From the NCBI GenBank assembly GCA_037903475.1, contig JBAJFG010000229.1, positions 372,001-436,000 on the forward strand: DNA of 64,000 nt. The letters run 5' to 3'. A program made the translations under genes and the position numbers. Below are positions 39,491-47,806 of the stretch, one piece after another; position 1 is the first letter of the stretch, and every line of letters starts with the position of its first letter. Below the pieces are notes generated by a model, which saw nothing but the letters and a program-made list of their open reading frames with translations, did not search any database and was not told the origin of the DNA. This stretch comes from Ancylostoma caninum. Taxonomy: Eukaryota > Nematoda > Chromadorea > Rhabditida > Ancylostomatidae.

Positions 39491-39621
39491 AATGTTTTGC
39501 ACACACAAAAATAAGTGCCTTGTGGGTGGAAGAAGAGTTCTGCGTGGGAAACACCGACCTTACACCACCCTGGAAACCCTGGGAAGCGATTGCGGGGTTG
39601 CCCTTTGGAATAGGTGGCAGA

Positions 39622-39694
39622 GATCTCGTGGTGTAGTGGTTATCACATCTGTCTAACACACAGAAGGCCGGCGGTTCGAGCCCGCCCGAGATCA
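39622..39694 (+). tRNA. tRNA-Val-AAC: tRNA-Val(AAC) copy 9
   Basis: Consensus tRNA and spacer. Confidence 0.95.
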
Positions 39695-39825
39695 AATGTT
39701 TTGCACCCACAAAAATAAGTGCCTTGTGGGTGGAAGAAGAGTTCTGCGTGGGAAACACCGACCTTACACCACCCTGGAAACCCTGGGAAGCGATTGCGGG
39801 GTTGCCCTTTGGAATAGGTGGCAGA

Positions 39826-39898
39826 GATCTCGTGGTGTAGTGGTTATCACATCTGTCTAACACACAGAAGGCCGGCGGTTCGAGCCCGCCCGAGATCA
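39826..39898 (+). tRNA. tRNA-Val-AAC: tRNA-Val(AAC) copy 10
   Basis: Consensus tRNA and spacer. Confidence 0.95.
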
Positions 39899-40029
39899 AA
39901 TGTTTTGCACCCACAAAAATAAGTGCCTTGTGGGTGGAAGAAGAGTTCTGCGTGGGAAACACCGACCTTACACCACCCTGGAAACCCTGGGAAGCGATTG
40001 CGGGGTTGCCCTTTGGAATAGGTGGCAGA

Positions 40030-40102
40030 GATCTCGTGGTGTAGTGGTTATCACATCTGTCTAACACACAGAAGGCCGGCGGTTCGAGCCCGCCCGAGAT
40101 CA
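40030..40102 (+). tRNA. tRNA-Val-AAC: tRNA-Val(AAC) copy 11
   Basis: Consensus tRNA; CACACACAA spacer variant. Confidence 0.95.
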
Positions 40103-40233
40103 AATGTTTTGCACACACAAAAATAAGTGCCTTGTGGGTGGAAGAAGAGTTCTGCGTGGGAAACACCGACCTTACACCACCCTGGAAACCCTGGGAAGCG
40201 ATTGCGGGGTTGCCCTTTGGAATAGGTGGCAGA

Positions 40234-40306
40234 GATCTCGTGGTGTAGTGGTTATCACATCTGTCTAACACACAGAAGGCCGGCGGTTCGAGCCCGCCCG
40301 AGATCA
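40234..40306 (+). tRNA. tRNA-Val-AAC: tRNA-Val(AAC) copy 12
   Basis: Consensus tRNA. Confidence 0.95.
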
Positions 40307-40437
40307 AATGTTTTGCACCCACAAAAATAAGTGCCTTGTGGGTGGAAGAAGAGTTCTGCGTGGGAAACACCGACCTTACACCACCCTGGAAACCCTGGGA
40401 AGCGATTGCGGGGTTGCCCCTTGGAATAGGTGGCAGA

Positions 40438-40510
40438 GATCTCGTGGTGTAGTGGTTATCACATCTGTCTAACACACAGAAGGCCGGCGGTTCGAGCCCG
40501 CCCGAGATCA
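40438..40510 (+). tRNA. tRNA-Val-AAC: tRNA-Val(AAC) copy 13
   Basis: Consensus tRNA. Confidence 0.95.
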
Positions 40511-40641
40511 AATGTTTTGCACCCACAAAAATAAGTGCCTTGTGGGTGGAAGAAGAGTTCTGCGTGGGAAACACCGACCTTACACCACCCTGGAAACCCT
40601 GGGAAGCGATTGCGGGGTTGCCCCTTGGAATAGGTGGCAGA

Positions 40642-40714
40642 GATCTCGTGGTGTAGTGGTTATCACATCTGTCTAACACACAGAAGGCCGGCGGTTCGAG
40701 CCCGCCCGAGATCA
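40642..40714 (+). tRNA. tRNA-Val-AAC: tRNA-Val(AAC) copy 14
   Basis: Consensus tRNA; first of four successive units with the CACACACAA spacer. Confidence 0.95.
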
Positions 40715-40845
40715 AATGTTTTGCACACACAAAAATAAGTGCCTTGTGGGTGGAAGAAGAGTTCTGCGTGGGAAACACCGACCTTACACCACCCTGGAAA
40801 CCCTGGGAAGCGATTGCGGGGTTGCCCTTTGGAATAGGTGGCAGA

Positions 40846-40918
40846 GATCTCGTGGTGTAGTGGTTATCACATCTGTCTAACACACAGAAGGCCGGCGGTT
40901 CGAGCCCGCCCGAGATCA
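40846..40918 (+). tRNA. tRNA-Val-AAC: tRNA-Val(AAC) copy 15
   Basis: Consensus tRNA; CACACACAA spacer. Confidence 0.95.
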
Positions 40919-41049
40919 AATGTTTTGCACACACAAAAATAAGTGCCTTGTGGGTGGAAGAAGAGTTCTGCGTGGGAAACACCGACCTTACACCACCCTG
41001 GAAACCCTGGGAAGCGATTGCGGGGTTGCCCTTTGGAATAGGTGGCAGA

Positions 41050-41122
41050 GATCTCGTGGTGTAGTGGTTATCACATCTGTCTAACACACAGAAGGCCGGC
41101 GGTTCGAGCCCGCCCGAGATCA
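41050..41122 (+). tRNA. tRNA-Val-AAC: tRNA-Val(AAC) copy 16
   Basis: Consensus tRNA; CACACACAA spacer. Confidence 0.95.
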
Positions 41123-41253
41123 AATGTTTTGCACACACAAAAATAAGTGCCTTGTGGGTGGAAGAAGAGTTCTGCGTGGGAAACACCGACCTTACACCAC
41201 CCTGGAAACCCTGGGAAGCGATTGCGGGGTTGCCCTTTGGAATAGGTGGCAGA

Positions 41254-41326
41254 GATCTCGTGGTGTAGTGGTTATCACATCTGTCTAACACACAGAAGGC
41301 CGGCGGTTCGAGCCCGCCCGAGATCA
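41254..41326 (+). tRNA. tRNA-Val-AAC: tRNA-Val(AAC) copy 17
   Basis: Consensus tRNA; CACACACAA spacer. Confidence 0.95.
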
Positions 41327-41457
41327 AATGTTTTGCACACACAAAAATAAGTGCCTTGTGGGTGGAAGAAGAGTTCTGCGTGGGAAACACCGACCTTACA
41401 CCACCCTGGAAACCCTGGGAAGCGATTGCGGGGTTGCCCTTTGGAATAGGTGGCAGA

Positions 41458-41530
41458 GATCTCGTGGTGTAGTGGTTATCACATCTGTCTAACACACAGA
41501 AGGCCGGCGGTTCGAGCCCGCCTGAGATCA
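41458..41530 (+). tRNA. tRNA-Val-AAC: tRNA-Val(AAC) copy 18
   Basis: C66 is changed to T, leaving a G7-U66 wobble in the acceptor stem; probably still functional. Confidence 0.9.
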
Positions 41531-41661
41531 AATGTTTTGCACCCACAAAAATAAGTGCCTTGTGGGTGGAAGAAGAGTTCTGCGTGGGAAACACCGACCT
41601 TACACCACCCTGGAAACCCTGGGAAGCGATTGCGGGGTTGCCCTTTGGAATAGGTGGCAGA

Positions 41662-41734
41662 GATCTCGTGGTGTAGTGGTTATCACATCTGTCTAACACA
41701 CAGAAGGCCGGCGGTTCGAGCCCGAACGAGATAA
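41662..41734 (+). pseudogene. tRNA-Val(AAC) copy 19, probable pseudogene
   Basis: The 3' half reads CCGAACGAGATAA instead of CCGCCCGAGATCA. This breaks two T-stem pairs (49-65, 50-64) and the first acceptor pair (1-72). The A and B boxes and anticodon are intact, so it may be transcribed but should fold poorly. Confidence 0.8.
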
Positions 41735-41865
41735 AATGTTTTGCACCCACAAAAATAAGTGCCTTGTGGGTGGAAGAAGAGTTCTGCGTGGGAAACACCG
41801 ACCTTACACCACCCTGGGAACCCTGGGAAGCGATTGCGGGGTTGCCCCTTGGAATAGGTGGCAGA

Positions 41866-41938
41866 GATCTCGTGGTGTAGTGGTTATCACATCTGTCTAA
41901 CACACAGAAGGCCGGCGGTTCGAGCCCGCCCGAGATCA
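41866..41938 (+). tRNA. tRNA-Val-AAC: tRNA-Val(AAC) copy 20
   Basis: Consensus tRNA; the trailer begins GATG and the spacer has the CACACACAA variant. Confidence 0.95.
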
Positions 41939-42069
41939 GATGTTTTGCACACACAAAAATAAGTGCCTTGTGGGTGGAAGAAGAGTTCTGCGTGGGAAAC
42001 ACCGACCTTACACCACCCTGGAAACCCTGGGAAGCGATTGCGGGGTTGCCCCTTGGAATAGGTGGCAGA

Positions 42070-42142
42070 GATCTCGTGGTGTAGTGGTTATCACATCTGT
42101 CTAACACACAGAAGGCCGGCGGTTCGAGCCCGCCCGAGATCA
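42070..42142 (+). tRNA. tRNA-Val-AAC: tRNA-Val(AAC) copy 21
   Basis: Consensus tRNA; CACACACAA spacer, and GTGTGGGAAACG instead of GCGTGGGAAACA. Confidence 0.95.
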
Positions 42143-42273
42143 AATGTTTTGCACACACAAAAATAAGTGCCTTGTGGGTGGAAGAAGAGTTCTGTGTGGG
42201 AAACGCCGACCTTACACCACCCTGGAAACCCTGGGAAGCGATTGCGGGGTTGCCCCTTGGAATAGGTGGCAGA

Positions 42274-42346
42274 GATCTCGTGGTGTAGTGGTTATCACAT
42301 CTGTCTAACACACAGAAGGCCGGCGGTTCGAGCCCGCCCGAGATCA
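42274..42346 (+). tRNA. tRNA-Val-AAC: tRNA-Val(AAC) copy 22
   Basis: Consensus tRNA; last complete copy. Confidence 0.95.
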
Positions 42347-42477
42347 AATGTTTTGCACCCACAAAAATAAGTGCCTTGTGGGTGGAAGAAGAGTTCTGTG
42401 TGGGAAACACCGACCTTACACAGCCCTGGAAACCCTGGGAAGCGATTGCGGGGTTGCCCCTTGGAATAGGTGCCAGA

Positions 42478-42502
42478 GATCTCGTGGTGTAGTGATTATC
42501 AT
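42478..42502 (+). pseudogene. Truncated 5' fragment of tRNA-Val, copy 23
   Basis: Starts GATCTCGTGGTGTAGTG in register with the array, has two changes in the D arm, and then stops matching. It abuts the inverted third copy of the paralogue upstream block. Confidence 0.9.
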
Positions 42503-42507
42503 ATTTC

Positions 42508-42544
42508 AACATCAGTGCCCTTAGGAAATGACAAAATACGATGG
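42508..42544 (-). promoter_or_regulatory. Third, inverted copy of the paralogue upstream block
   Basis: The minus strand reads CGTATTTTGTCATTTCCTAA then GGGCACTGATGTT, almost identical to 42925-42962 and also similar to 37061-37108. No gene follows it; the tRNA array does. It looks like the remains of a third paralogue copy cut off by the array. Confidence 0.6.
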
Positions 42545-42924
42545 TGTAGTAGCCACTTTTCAGGGAAGACACCACTTTTTTCTCAGACGGCAGACACTTC
42601 AACCGCAACTGCTTTACCTATATTTAAATATTTCAAGTTTATTTTAAAGTGTTTCGTATTATGCAATCGAACTTAATCTATGTGGATATGTGTCACTGAA
42701 ATACTTCATATAATTTATAGACGAGGTGGTAGTGCTAGGTGGTGGATCTTAACTGTACTGAGTACTTGCATACGTCTAAAGCATGCGATGAGGCAGCGAT
42801 GAGCAGTCATGTGGGCGAAATTCTTTTGCGGGCGAAGAACACACCATAACAAAGCGCTCTCCATTCCTTTGGATGACTATGTTTTTTAATTAAACGGTGA
42901 ACGCTATGACCAGTCAAAACAAAA

Positions 42925-42974
42925 GTATCGTATTTTGTTATTTCCTAAGGGCACCGATGTTGAATTTGGCTATT
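42925..42974 (+). promoter_or_regulatory. Conserved upstream block of paralogue B
   Basis: TATTTTGTTATTTCCTAAGG then GCACCGATGTTGAATTTGGC, about 95-140 bp before the ATG at 43068. CACTATAAAAATTC follows at about 42990 and could act as a TATA element. A short direct repeat (ATTCTTCGTACACCGCAGCA) lies just before the gene. Confidence 0.5.
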
Positions 42975-43067
42975 TCTGGAGCTCACCAGGCACTATAAAA
43001 ATTCTTCGTACACCGCAGCAATTCTTCGTACACCGCAGCACTAAGTCAAGTCTTCTGAAGCATAACT

Positions 43068-44752
43068 ATGTTTTGGCTTTTGTTTACCTATCTTCTGTTA
43101 CCTTCCTTGGATGGCCGTTCTCCCATGGCAAGGCCTCCAACTCTCTCAGCAAGTGAACAGCCGGAGAAGGATGCTCCACTAGACCAAAGCACCAGTACTC
43201 CCAGCAGAACATTCCCCGATTCGGTGCGCAGAAGGATACCTAGATCACTGCAGCGCGATGAACAGCTTCCGACGCTGAACAGCTTCCATGACACCGGATA
43301 TTTCAGCCAGTACCATCTCGATGACAGAGTGTACAACGCTTTATTTCTTTTGGTGAGCATTACGACAGTGAGTTTCAAACGAATTACTATAACCCTAAAA
43401 TTTTCCAGAAAACACTGAAAACGCTTGATGTACAGGAGAGGAATGCAAGAATGATGTATTACACAACTCCATTATTCAACAGGTTGTTTCGCTCGCATGA
43501 ACAAGCTACATTCAGTGAACTTGTAGATGAAGCTCTACAAAGGACAACGAACACCACGTTTGAGGTGAGTGCTTCCCCCAGAAAAGCCTTCGTGAGAAAT
43601 GTACAGGAAATGTCAATCACGATCGCATCCTTCCGCGGCTTGGAGCGTCGCACCTCCCGTGCGGCGCATCCGAGGCAACACCCGATATCCACGACTGGCC
43701 GCTCCGCGTAGGTGGTGCAGCGCTCCAGGCCGCGGAGAGGTGCAATCTTGATTGACGCACACCTTCTTTTTGTGAAATCAGTGGTTAGTAAATTACCAAC
43801 GACTTTCTTCTTTCAAATTTTCCAGATTTGTCAACGATTTTACATAGTATAGTTTTAGCAAATTGTTCCAGAGGAAAAAAAACCACAGTATTCTAGAAAA
43901 CAAGCAGGAATTAGGCCAAACAATAGACAACGATTTGTTGGATCTTCCAGGATCTAGCAATTTTTGTGCTGACACCAATTATGAGGCAAACTTACTAATT
44001 TGAAACAATAACCATATTCAGTACTTCAGGATTTGACGAAATTCAAAGTAGCACATCTAATCAACAACCATCTGGTGTATTATCTTGAAGCAAAGAGACT
44101 CTTGGAGAACACGGTAGGAAATCCTAAAAAATGACCAGGAGTTTGAAGCTATTCCAAAAAAAAAATTTTTAGAGAAATCATGATGACGGTAGGAGAGAGC
44201 GCAGAATCCTGAGTATGTATTTTATTATCCTTATACGTGCCCCACTGTCTATTTGCAAAGAAAATCGTATGAACTAATTCTAGGAGAAATTATCACACCG
44301 CTTGAAGAAACAATTATGCATGGAGACGTTCCCTACAACAAAGTGGAGGAAGCCGTCAAGGAACTTCAGAGACTTTACAAATCAGCAACGTTTATTAGGC
44401 TCCATCAGGTTTGCATTTGAACAGAACCTGCTCTGAAAGGTATCTAATTCCATGACTGATTTAAGGACAACAGATGGATTAAAGAACAGATCAACAATCG
44501 TCTGAATAAAGGGAATGACCTCTACTCCAACGACTACCTTCAGTAACGTCACGCCCCTTTTTCCACAGCTGCGCAGCTTACTATTCTGCATTCAAAAAAT
44601 AAGTTTCAAATTTATCTGTGCAGTAAATCATGATCGAGACTCTTACCTTCTTTGTGTATCTATTCTCACAATCAATATCTTCAATGAAATAACAGGGAAC
44701 TGGAAAGGAAGAGAACAGAATGCTTCCTTTACCTGTTGGTAACACAACGTAG
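43068..44752 (+). CDS. Secreted protein of the same unrecognised family (paralogue B)
   Basis: Predicted exons: 43068-43352, 43409-43564, 44030-44113, 44173-44188, 44284-44408, 44569-44622 and 44696-44752. They total 258 residues in a consistent phase. It starts with a signal peptide (MFWLLFTYLLLPSLDG). Matching blocks with paralogue A include LPTLNSFHDTGYFSQYHLDD, DLTKFKVAHLINNHLVYYLE and LEETIMHGDVPYNKVEEAVK. Exon lengths 84 and 125 are the same in both genes. The 16-nt fourth exon replaces a 40-nt exon in A, and both lengths are 1 mod 3. The last two exons do not match the end of A and are less certain. The gene is tail to tail with the LLP-homolog gene, 89 bp apart. No function can be assigned. 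Confidence 0.7.
43611..43757. repeat. Foldback MITE in intron 2 of paralogue B
   Basis: Arms 43611-43647 and 43721-43757 are imperfect inverted copies. TGTCAATCACGATCGCATCC pairs with the complement of a segment ending ATCTTGATTGACG, and both arms share CCGCGG and TGGAGCG. The centre is GC-rich. Confidence 0.65.
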
Positions 44753-44784
44753 CGTCGAATAAGGTAACAAAAATTCGAAACAAG

Positions 44785-44790
44785 AATAAA
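44785..44790 (+). promoter_or_regulatory. Poly(A) signal of paralogue B
   Basis: AATAAA 33 bases after the predicted stop codon. Confidence 0.5.
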
Positions 44791-44841
44791 ATAACAAGAA
44801 AAAACAATAAGAAAGACAACAAACAGAGTCAAACAGGGCTA

Positions 44842-47062
44842 TCATCGCCGACTCTTTGCCTTCATTAACTTCTTCTTTTTGGCAGCCTTATTCTTCTTGC
44901 TCAGCTTATTCTTCAAGCTGAAATTACTACATCAATATTCAATTACGGGTGAATCAAAACAGGTAACGCTGTAGAACTCTAACACTAGCAGACAGAAAAT
45001 GAAAAGAGGGTGCTAAAACAGCACTCACACTCCACTCATCCAGGGAGGATAGGTGCCATCGGCTCTTTTCATCGTCTTCACGTTAATTGTCGCTGACTTG
45101 GCAGACTCTGGAGCCGCATCATCCATCTGCGTGAAAAAAAATCATAAAATTAATGAAAACGAATACCAGTGCAATTAGTTTATCACGAATGACAACAGAA
45201 CAACCGTTTTTTGGAGAAAATACTTATTTAACTAACCGACTCAAGTTTGTCGCTTCCTGGAGCATTTTTCACCGCCTCCGCTTCTTTTGCTATAAAATGC
45301 ATTAGTAAGAAAAGATTAAGAAGATCGCATTCCTGTAATTAGTGGAATAGCCATGAAACCGACCCACTGTTTATCTAATGGTATAAAGAAGACGACTTCA
45401 TAAAACTGACCAAATGATTGCCAGCCTTGTGCAAATTATCTCACTACGTTGGGAAAAAAGTAGCGATTTTCACAGTTCAGCAGATGCCTCGGATCGCTTC
45501 AGGGATATAAGTTTACTGTGAGAACTACCTTTACTCTGAGCAGTCGGGGCCATAATAGCTATTTCCCATCTTAGACAGAATGACACCCCATGAAAACTTC
45601 CAGCAATTCATGAGCCACGGATGGCTTACTTTGAAAAATAACCACAGGCACTGGCACTGTTTCCTCGAAATTTAACATTTCCTCGACCGTAACAATGAAT
45701 AAACTCGCAATTTCTTAGTCTATAAAATCCATCTGTGCACCTACAGTGGACGGCAATGGCGGTGGCCCATTTGCGGCCTCGAGAAGGACGCAGCGCAACC
45801 GCGCCGCGCGCGCCGGGACGGTATCTCCTGCCGCCGACGTGCTATTTCTAGTCGCTTTCTTTCCGATTTGGTCAAAAATCCTTTAAATCGGGCAGAAAAG
45901 CTCTAGATATAGCATAACAGCAGCAGAAAACATCGTTTACGACGCGGCCGGCACGGTTGCGCGACGTGCTTCTTGGGGCCACCGCCATTGACGATGGGCC
46001 ACCGCCATTGACGTCCACTGTACACTGGACCTAACGAGGGGCTGAATTGAGGTGGTCGAACGTTTCACTCATACAATTAGTGATACTTCACGGGAAGGAC
46101 GCAGACCTTATGGAGCCCACTGTGTGCTATTTCGAACGCATGACAGTTCAGTATTCGTGCACACCGTCCACACTCCTCTCTACCGTTCTCTGCCTCTCTG
46201 ATATGTCTCCTACTACAGTGCCAATCACTGATTTTTCCATCACGGAAAACCTCTCATATCGCCTGGCGCGCTGCAGAACCTACGCGGCGCTGCAGATAAG
46301 TTGGGCGTTGCGGTTGTGGGGCACTGTCGATATTGTTTTGCTTGTTTTCCGCTTCTTTTTTTTTGAAATAAAAACTAACAGACAAGAAAATGAAAACGTG
46401 AACAGAACACCAATACCAGCAATGCTCAACAACTGAACCGTCGCTGTGGCCTGCCGCGCCGCGTAGAAGGTGCGTCGCGGTACACAAGAGTGGTTCTGAG
46501 GTGCAAAAATGACTGCCCATCATTGAAACTTCCCTAATGAGATGGACAATAGCTGGTCTTCTACTCTTCACTCGATTTCACCCCGTATTTCCATGGAACA
46601 AGAAATAGTAATAAGGCCATTTCGTTAGTGATTATGTGACTTCATAAAAATTTGTTCCACAATCTGTTCCGCTTTTTTCTGCACCAAAATATAGGACGGA
46701 CAAAAAAGCTCAGATGTAGCTGTGTTTAGAGGAAACGTAAAACAGAGGGCTAGAATGCTGCAATAAATATAGTCCGTTCCAAAAACGACGATACTTCAGT
46801 ATCTGTGCCCCATGATCTGCATTTCTCGCCTGTCCCTCCGAAAACGGCTTTATTTCTCGCGTTTCCTCTCTCTCCCTCTCTCTCTAATATATCCACAACT
46901 GTGTTCCTTGGGGAAACACTTTAACTGACCGGCCTGTTCCCGCTCGTACTCCTCCCTCCTGGCAACGGCTCCTTCGAGAAGAGCATGTTCTTTATGGGCC
47001 TTTTTCGAACGGGCTATTGAGCGTATCTTCCGCTTGAACTTCGATCGCAGACTCTTTGCCAT
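44842..47062 (-). CDS. LLPH: Protein LLP homolog (small basic nucleolar-type protein)
   Basis: Four exons, 47062-46930, 45289-45237, 45126-45029 and 44917-44842, give 119 residues with phases that agree throughout. The N-terminus MAKSLRSKFKRKIRS matches the family signature MAKSLRSKxKRK. The middle has DGTYPPWMSG, corresponding to the conserved GxYPxWM segment. The C-terminus is a lysine-rich tail (KNKAAKKKKLMKAKSRR). Vertebrate LLPH is about 130 residues, so the length fits. Known family members are nuclear and nucleolar and linked to ribosome biogenesis; that role here is by homology. Intron 1 contains a 281-bp MITE. The gene is divergent from exportin-T. Confidence 0.92.
45742..46022. mobile_element. 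MITE, 281 bp, 29-bp terminal inverted repeats
   Basis: Left end TACAGTGGACGGCAATGGCG matches the inverted right end TACAGTGGACGTCAATGGCG with one mismatch in 29 bp, and TA flanks both sides. An extra direct copy of the inner terminal segment sits at the right end. The GC-rich inside has no coding frame. It lies in intron 1 of the LLPH gene. Confidence 0.8.
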
Positions 47063-47806
47063 CTCTTCTGGAAATATGACTCGGAAGTGTTTCGTAATCT
47101 CTTACCGTTGGGAAAAAAGTTAAAGCATGCGTGCTGCACGTGATACGGAAAGAACTAAGGTGATTTTTGGGAGGAAATCCGAAAGTTTCGAAACTGCAAC
47201 TTAGGCGTACACGTCTTGTGCTTTGAAAATGTTAGATACAGGAAAAGCAACTGAAAATAGCTGTCGAATTAGATTAGAAATGAAAAAAAAAAACAAAAGT
47301 GCAATTTCCTGCCGATACTTGCCCTCATTTTCAGGCGCATCGTCGCAGGACCTCCCACTTTTCTTACTCCGGCACACGAACTGCATCATGTTATGTAATT
47401 GTTTCCGAGTGTTGTTCTAGGATATTAAAGCTCTCCGGTGTCGATTTAGTTGTCATACCTCGAAAATTAACCTCAGGACTCGAACACTATCGATTGGAGT
47501 ACTTTGCTGGCGGTTCCTCCCTTTTGTCCTTGTAGTATCTCCCGCATCTTTTTTTTTCGAAATCAAAAATCGTTTCTACTGTTGTCGAATTGGAACTGTT
47601 AGTTTCACAAGTCTAAAACTTAAACATTTTCCAGGGAATCCTCAAATCGAATGCTTTCGCAGTGAGCACTTGCTTTTTTCGAGCTGTAACTGGTAGTATG
47701 CTGCATGAGCTACCAGTTTTAAGTTCGAAGTGTCAAGAATACAAGTTGTTGTTATCGATTCGCTAGCATAAGTGTACCTTGAACGAATACGAAAGGAATT
47801 GTTGAA
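47063..47806. promoter_or_regulatory. Divergent intergenic region, LLPH / exportin-T
   Basis: 744 bp separate the two start codons, so the region must hold both promoters. I see no TATA box or other named site in it. Confidence 0.5.

Larger units (their letters stand above)
37990..42502 (+). repeat. Tandem array of 22 tRNA-Val(AAC) units, 204-bp period, plus truncated copy
   Basis: The tRNA starts are spaced exactly 204 bp from 37990 to 42274. Each unit is a 73-nt tRNA followed by a 131-nt spacer. A TTTT run five bases after most tRNAs fits a pol III terminator. The spacer carries an inverted repeat (CACCCACAA / TTGTGGGTG). In nine units (copies 4, 8, 11, 14-17, 20, 21, counting from 37990) one stem base is changed to give CACACACAA. 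Units are otherwise nearly identical, pointing to recent amplification or gene conversion. Because 204 is divisible by three, the minus strand shows a spurious 1582-codon frame across the array. Confidence 0.97.

Noticed and set aside
37990..42502. Possible CRISPR-like or satellite array
   Set aside because: The whole 204-bp unit repeats, each unit holds a foldable tRNA with pol III boxes, and there are no unique spacers.
37860..42608. Minus-strand open frame of 1582 codons
   Set aside because: It is the reverse strand of the tRNA-Val array. The 204-bp unit is a multiple of three and happens to lack stops in this frame, so the 68-residue repeat is an artefact.
46047..46436. Plus-strand frame of 129 codons
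   Set aside because: It lies in the LLPH intron next to a MITE, and no motif or splice support was found.
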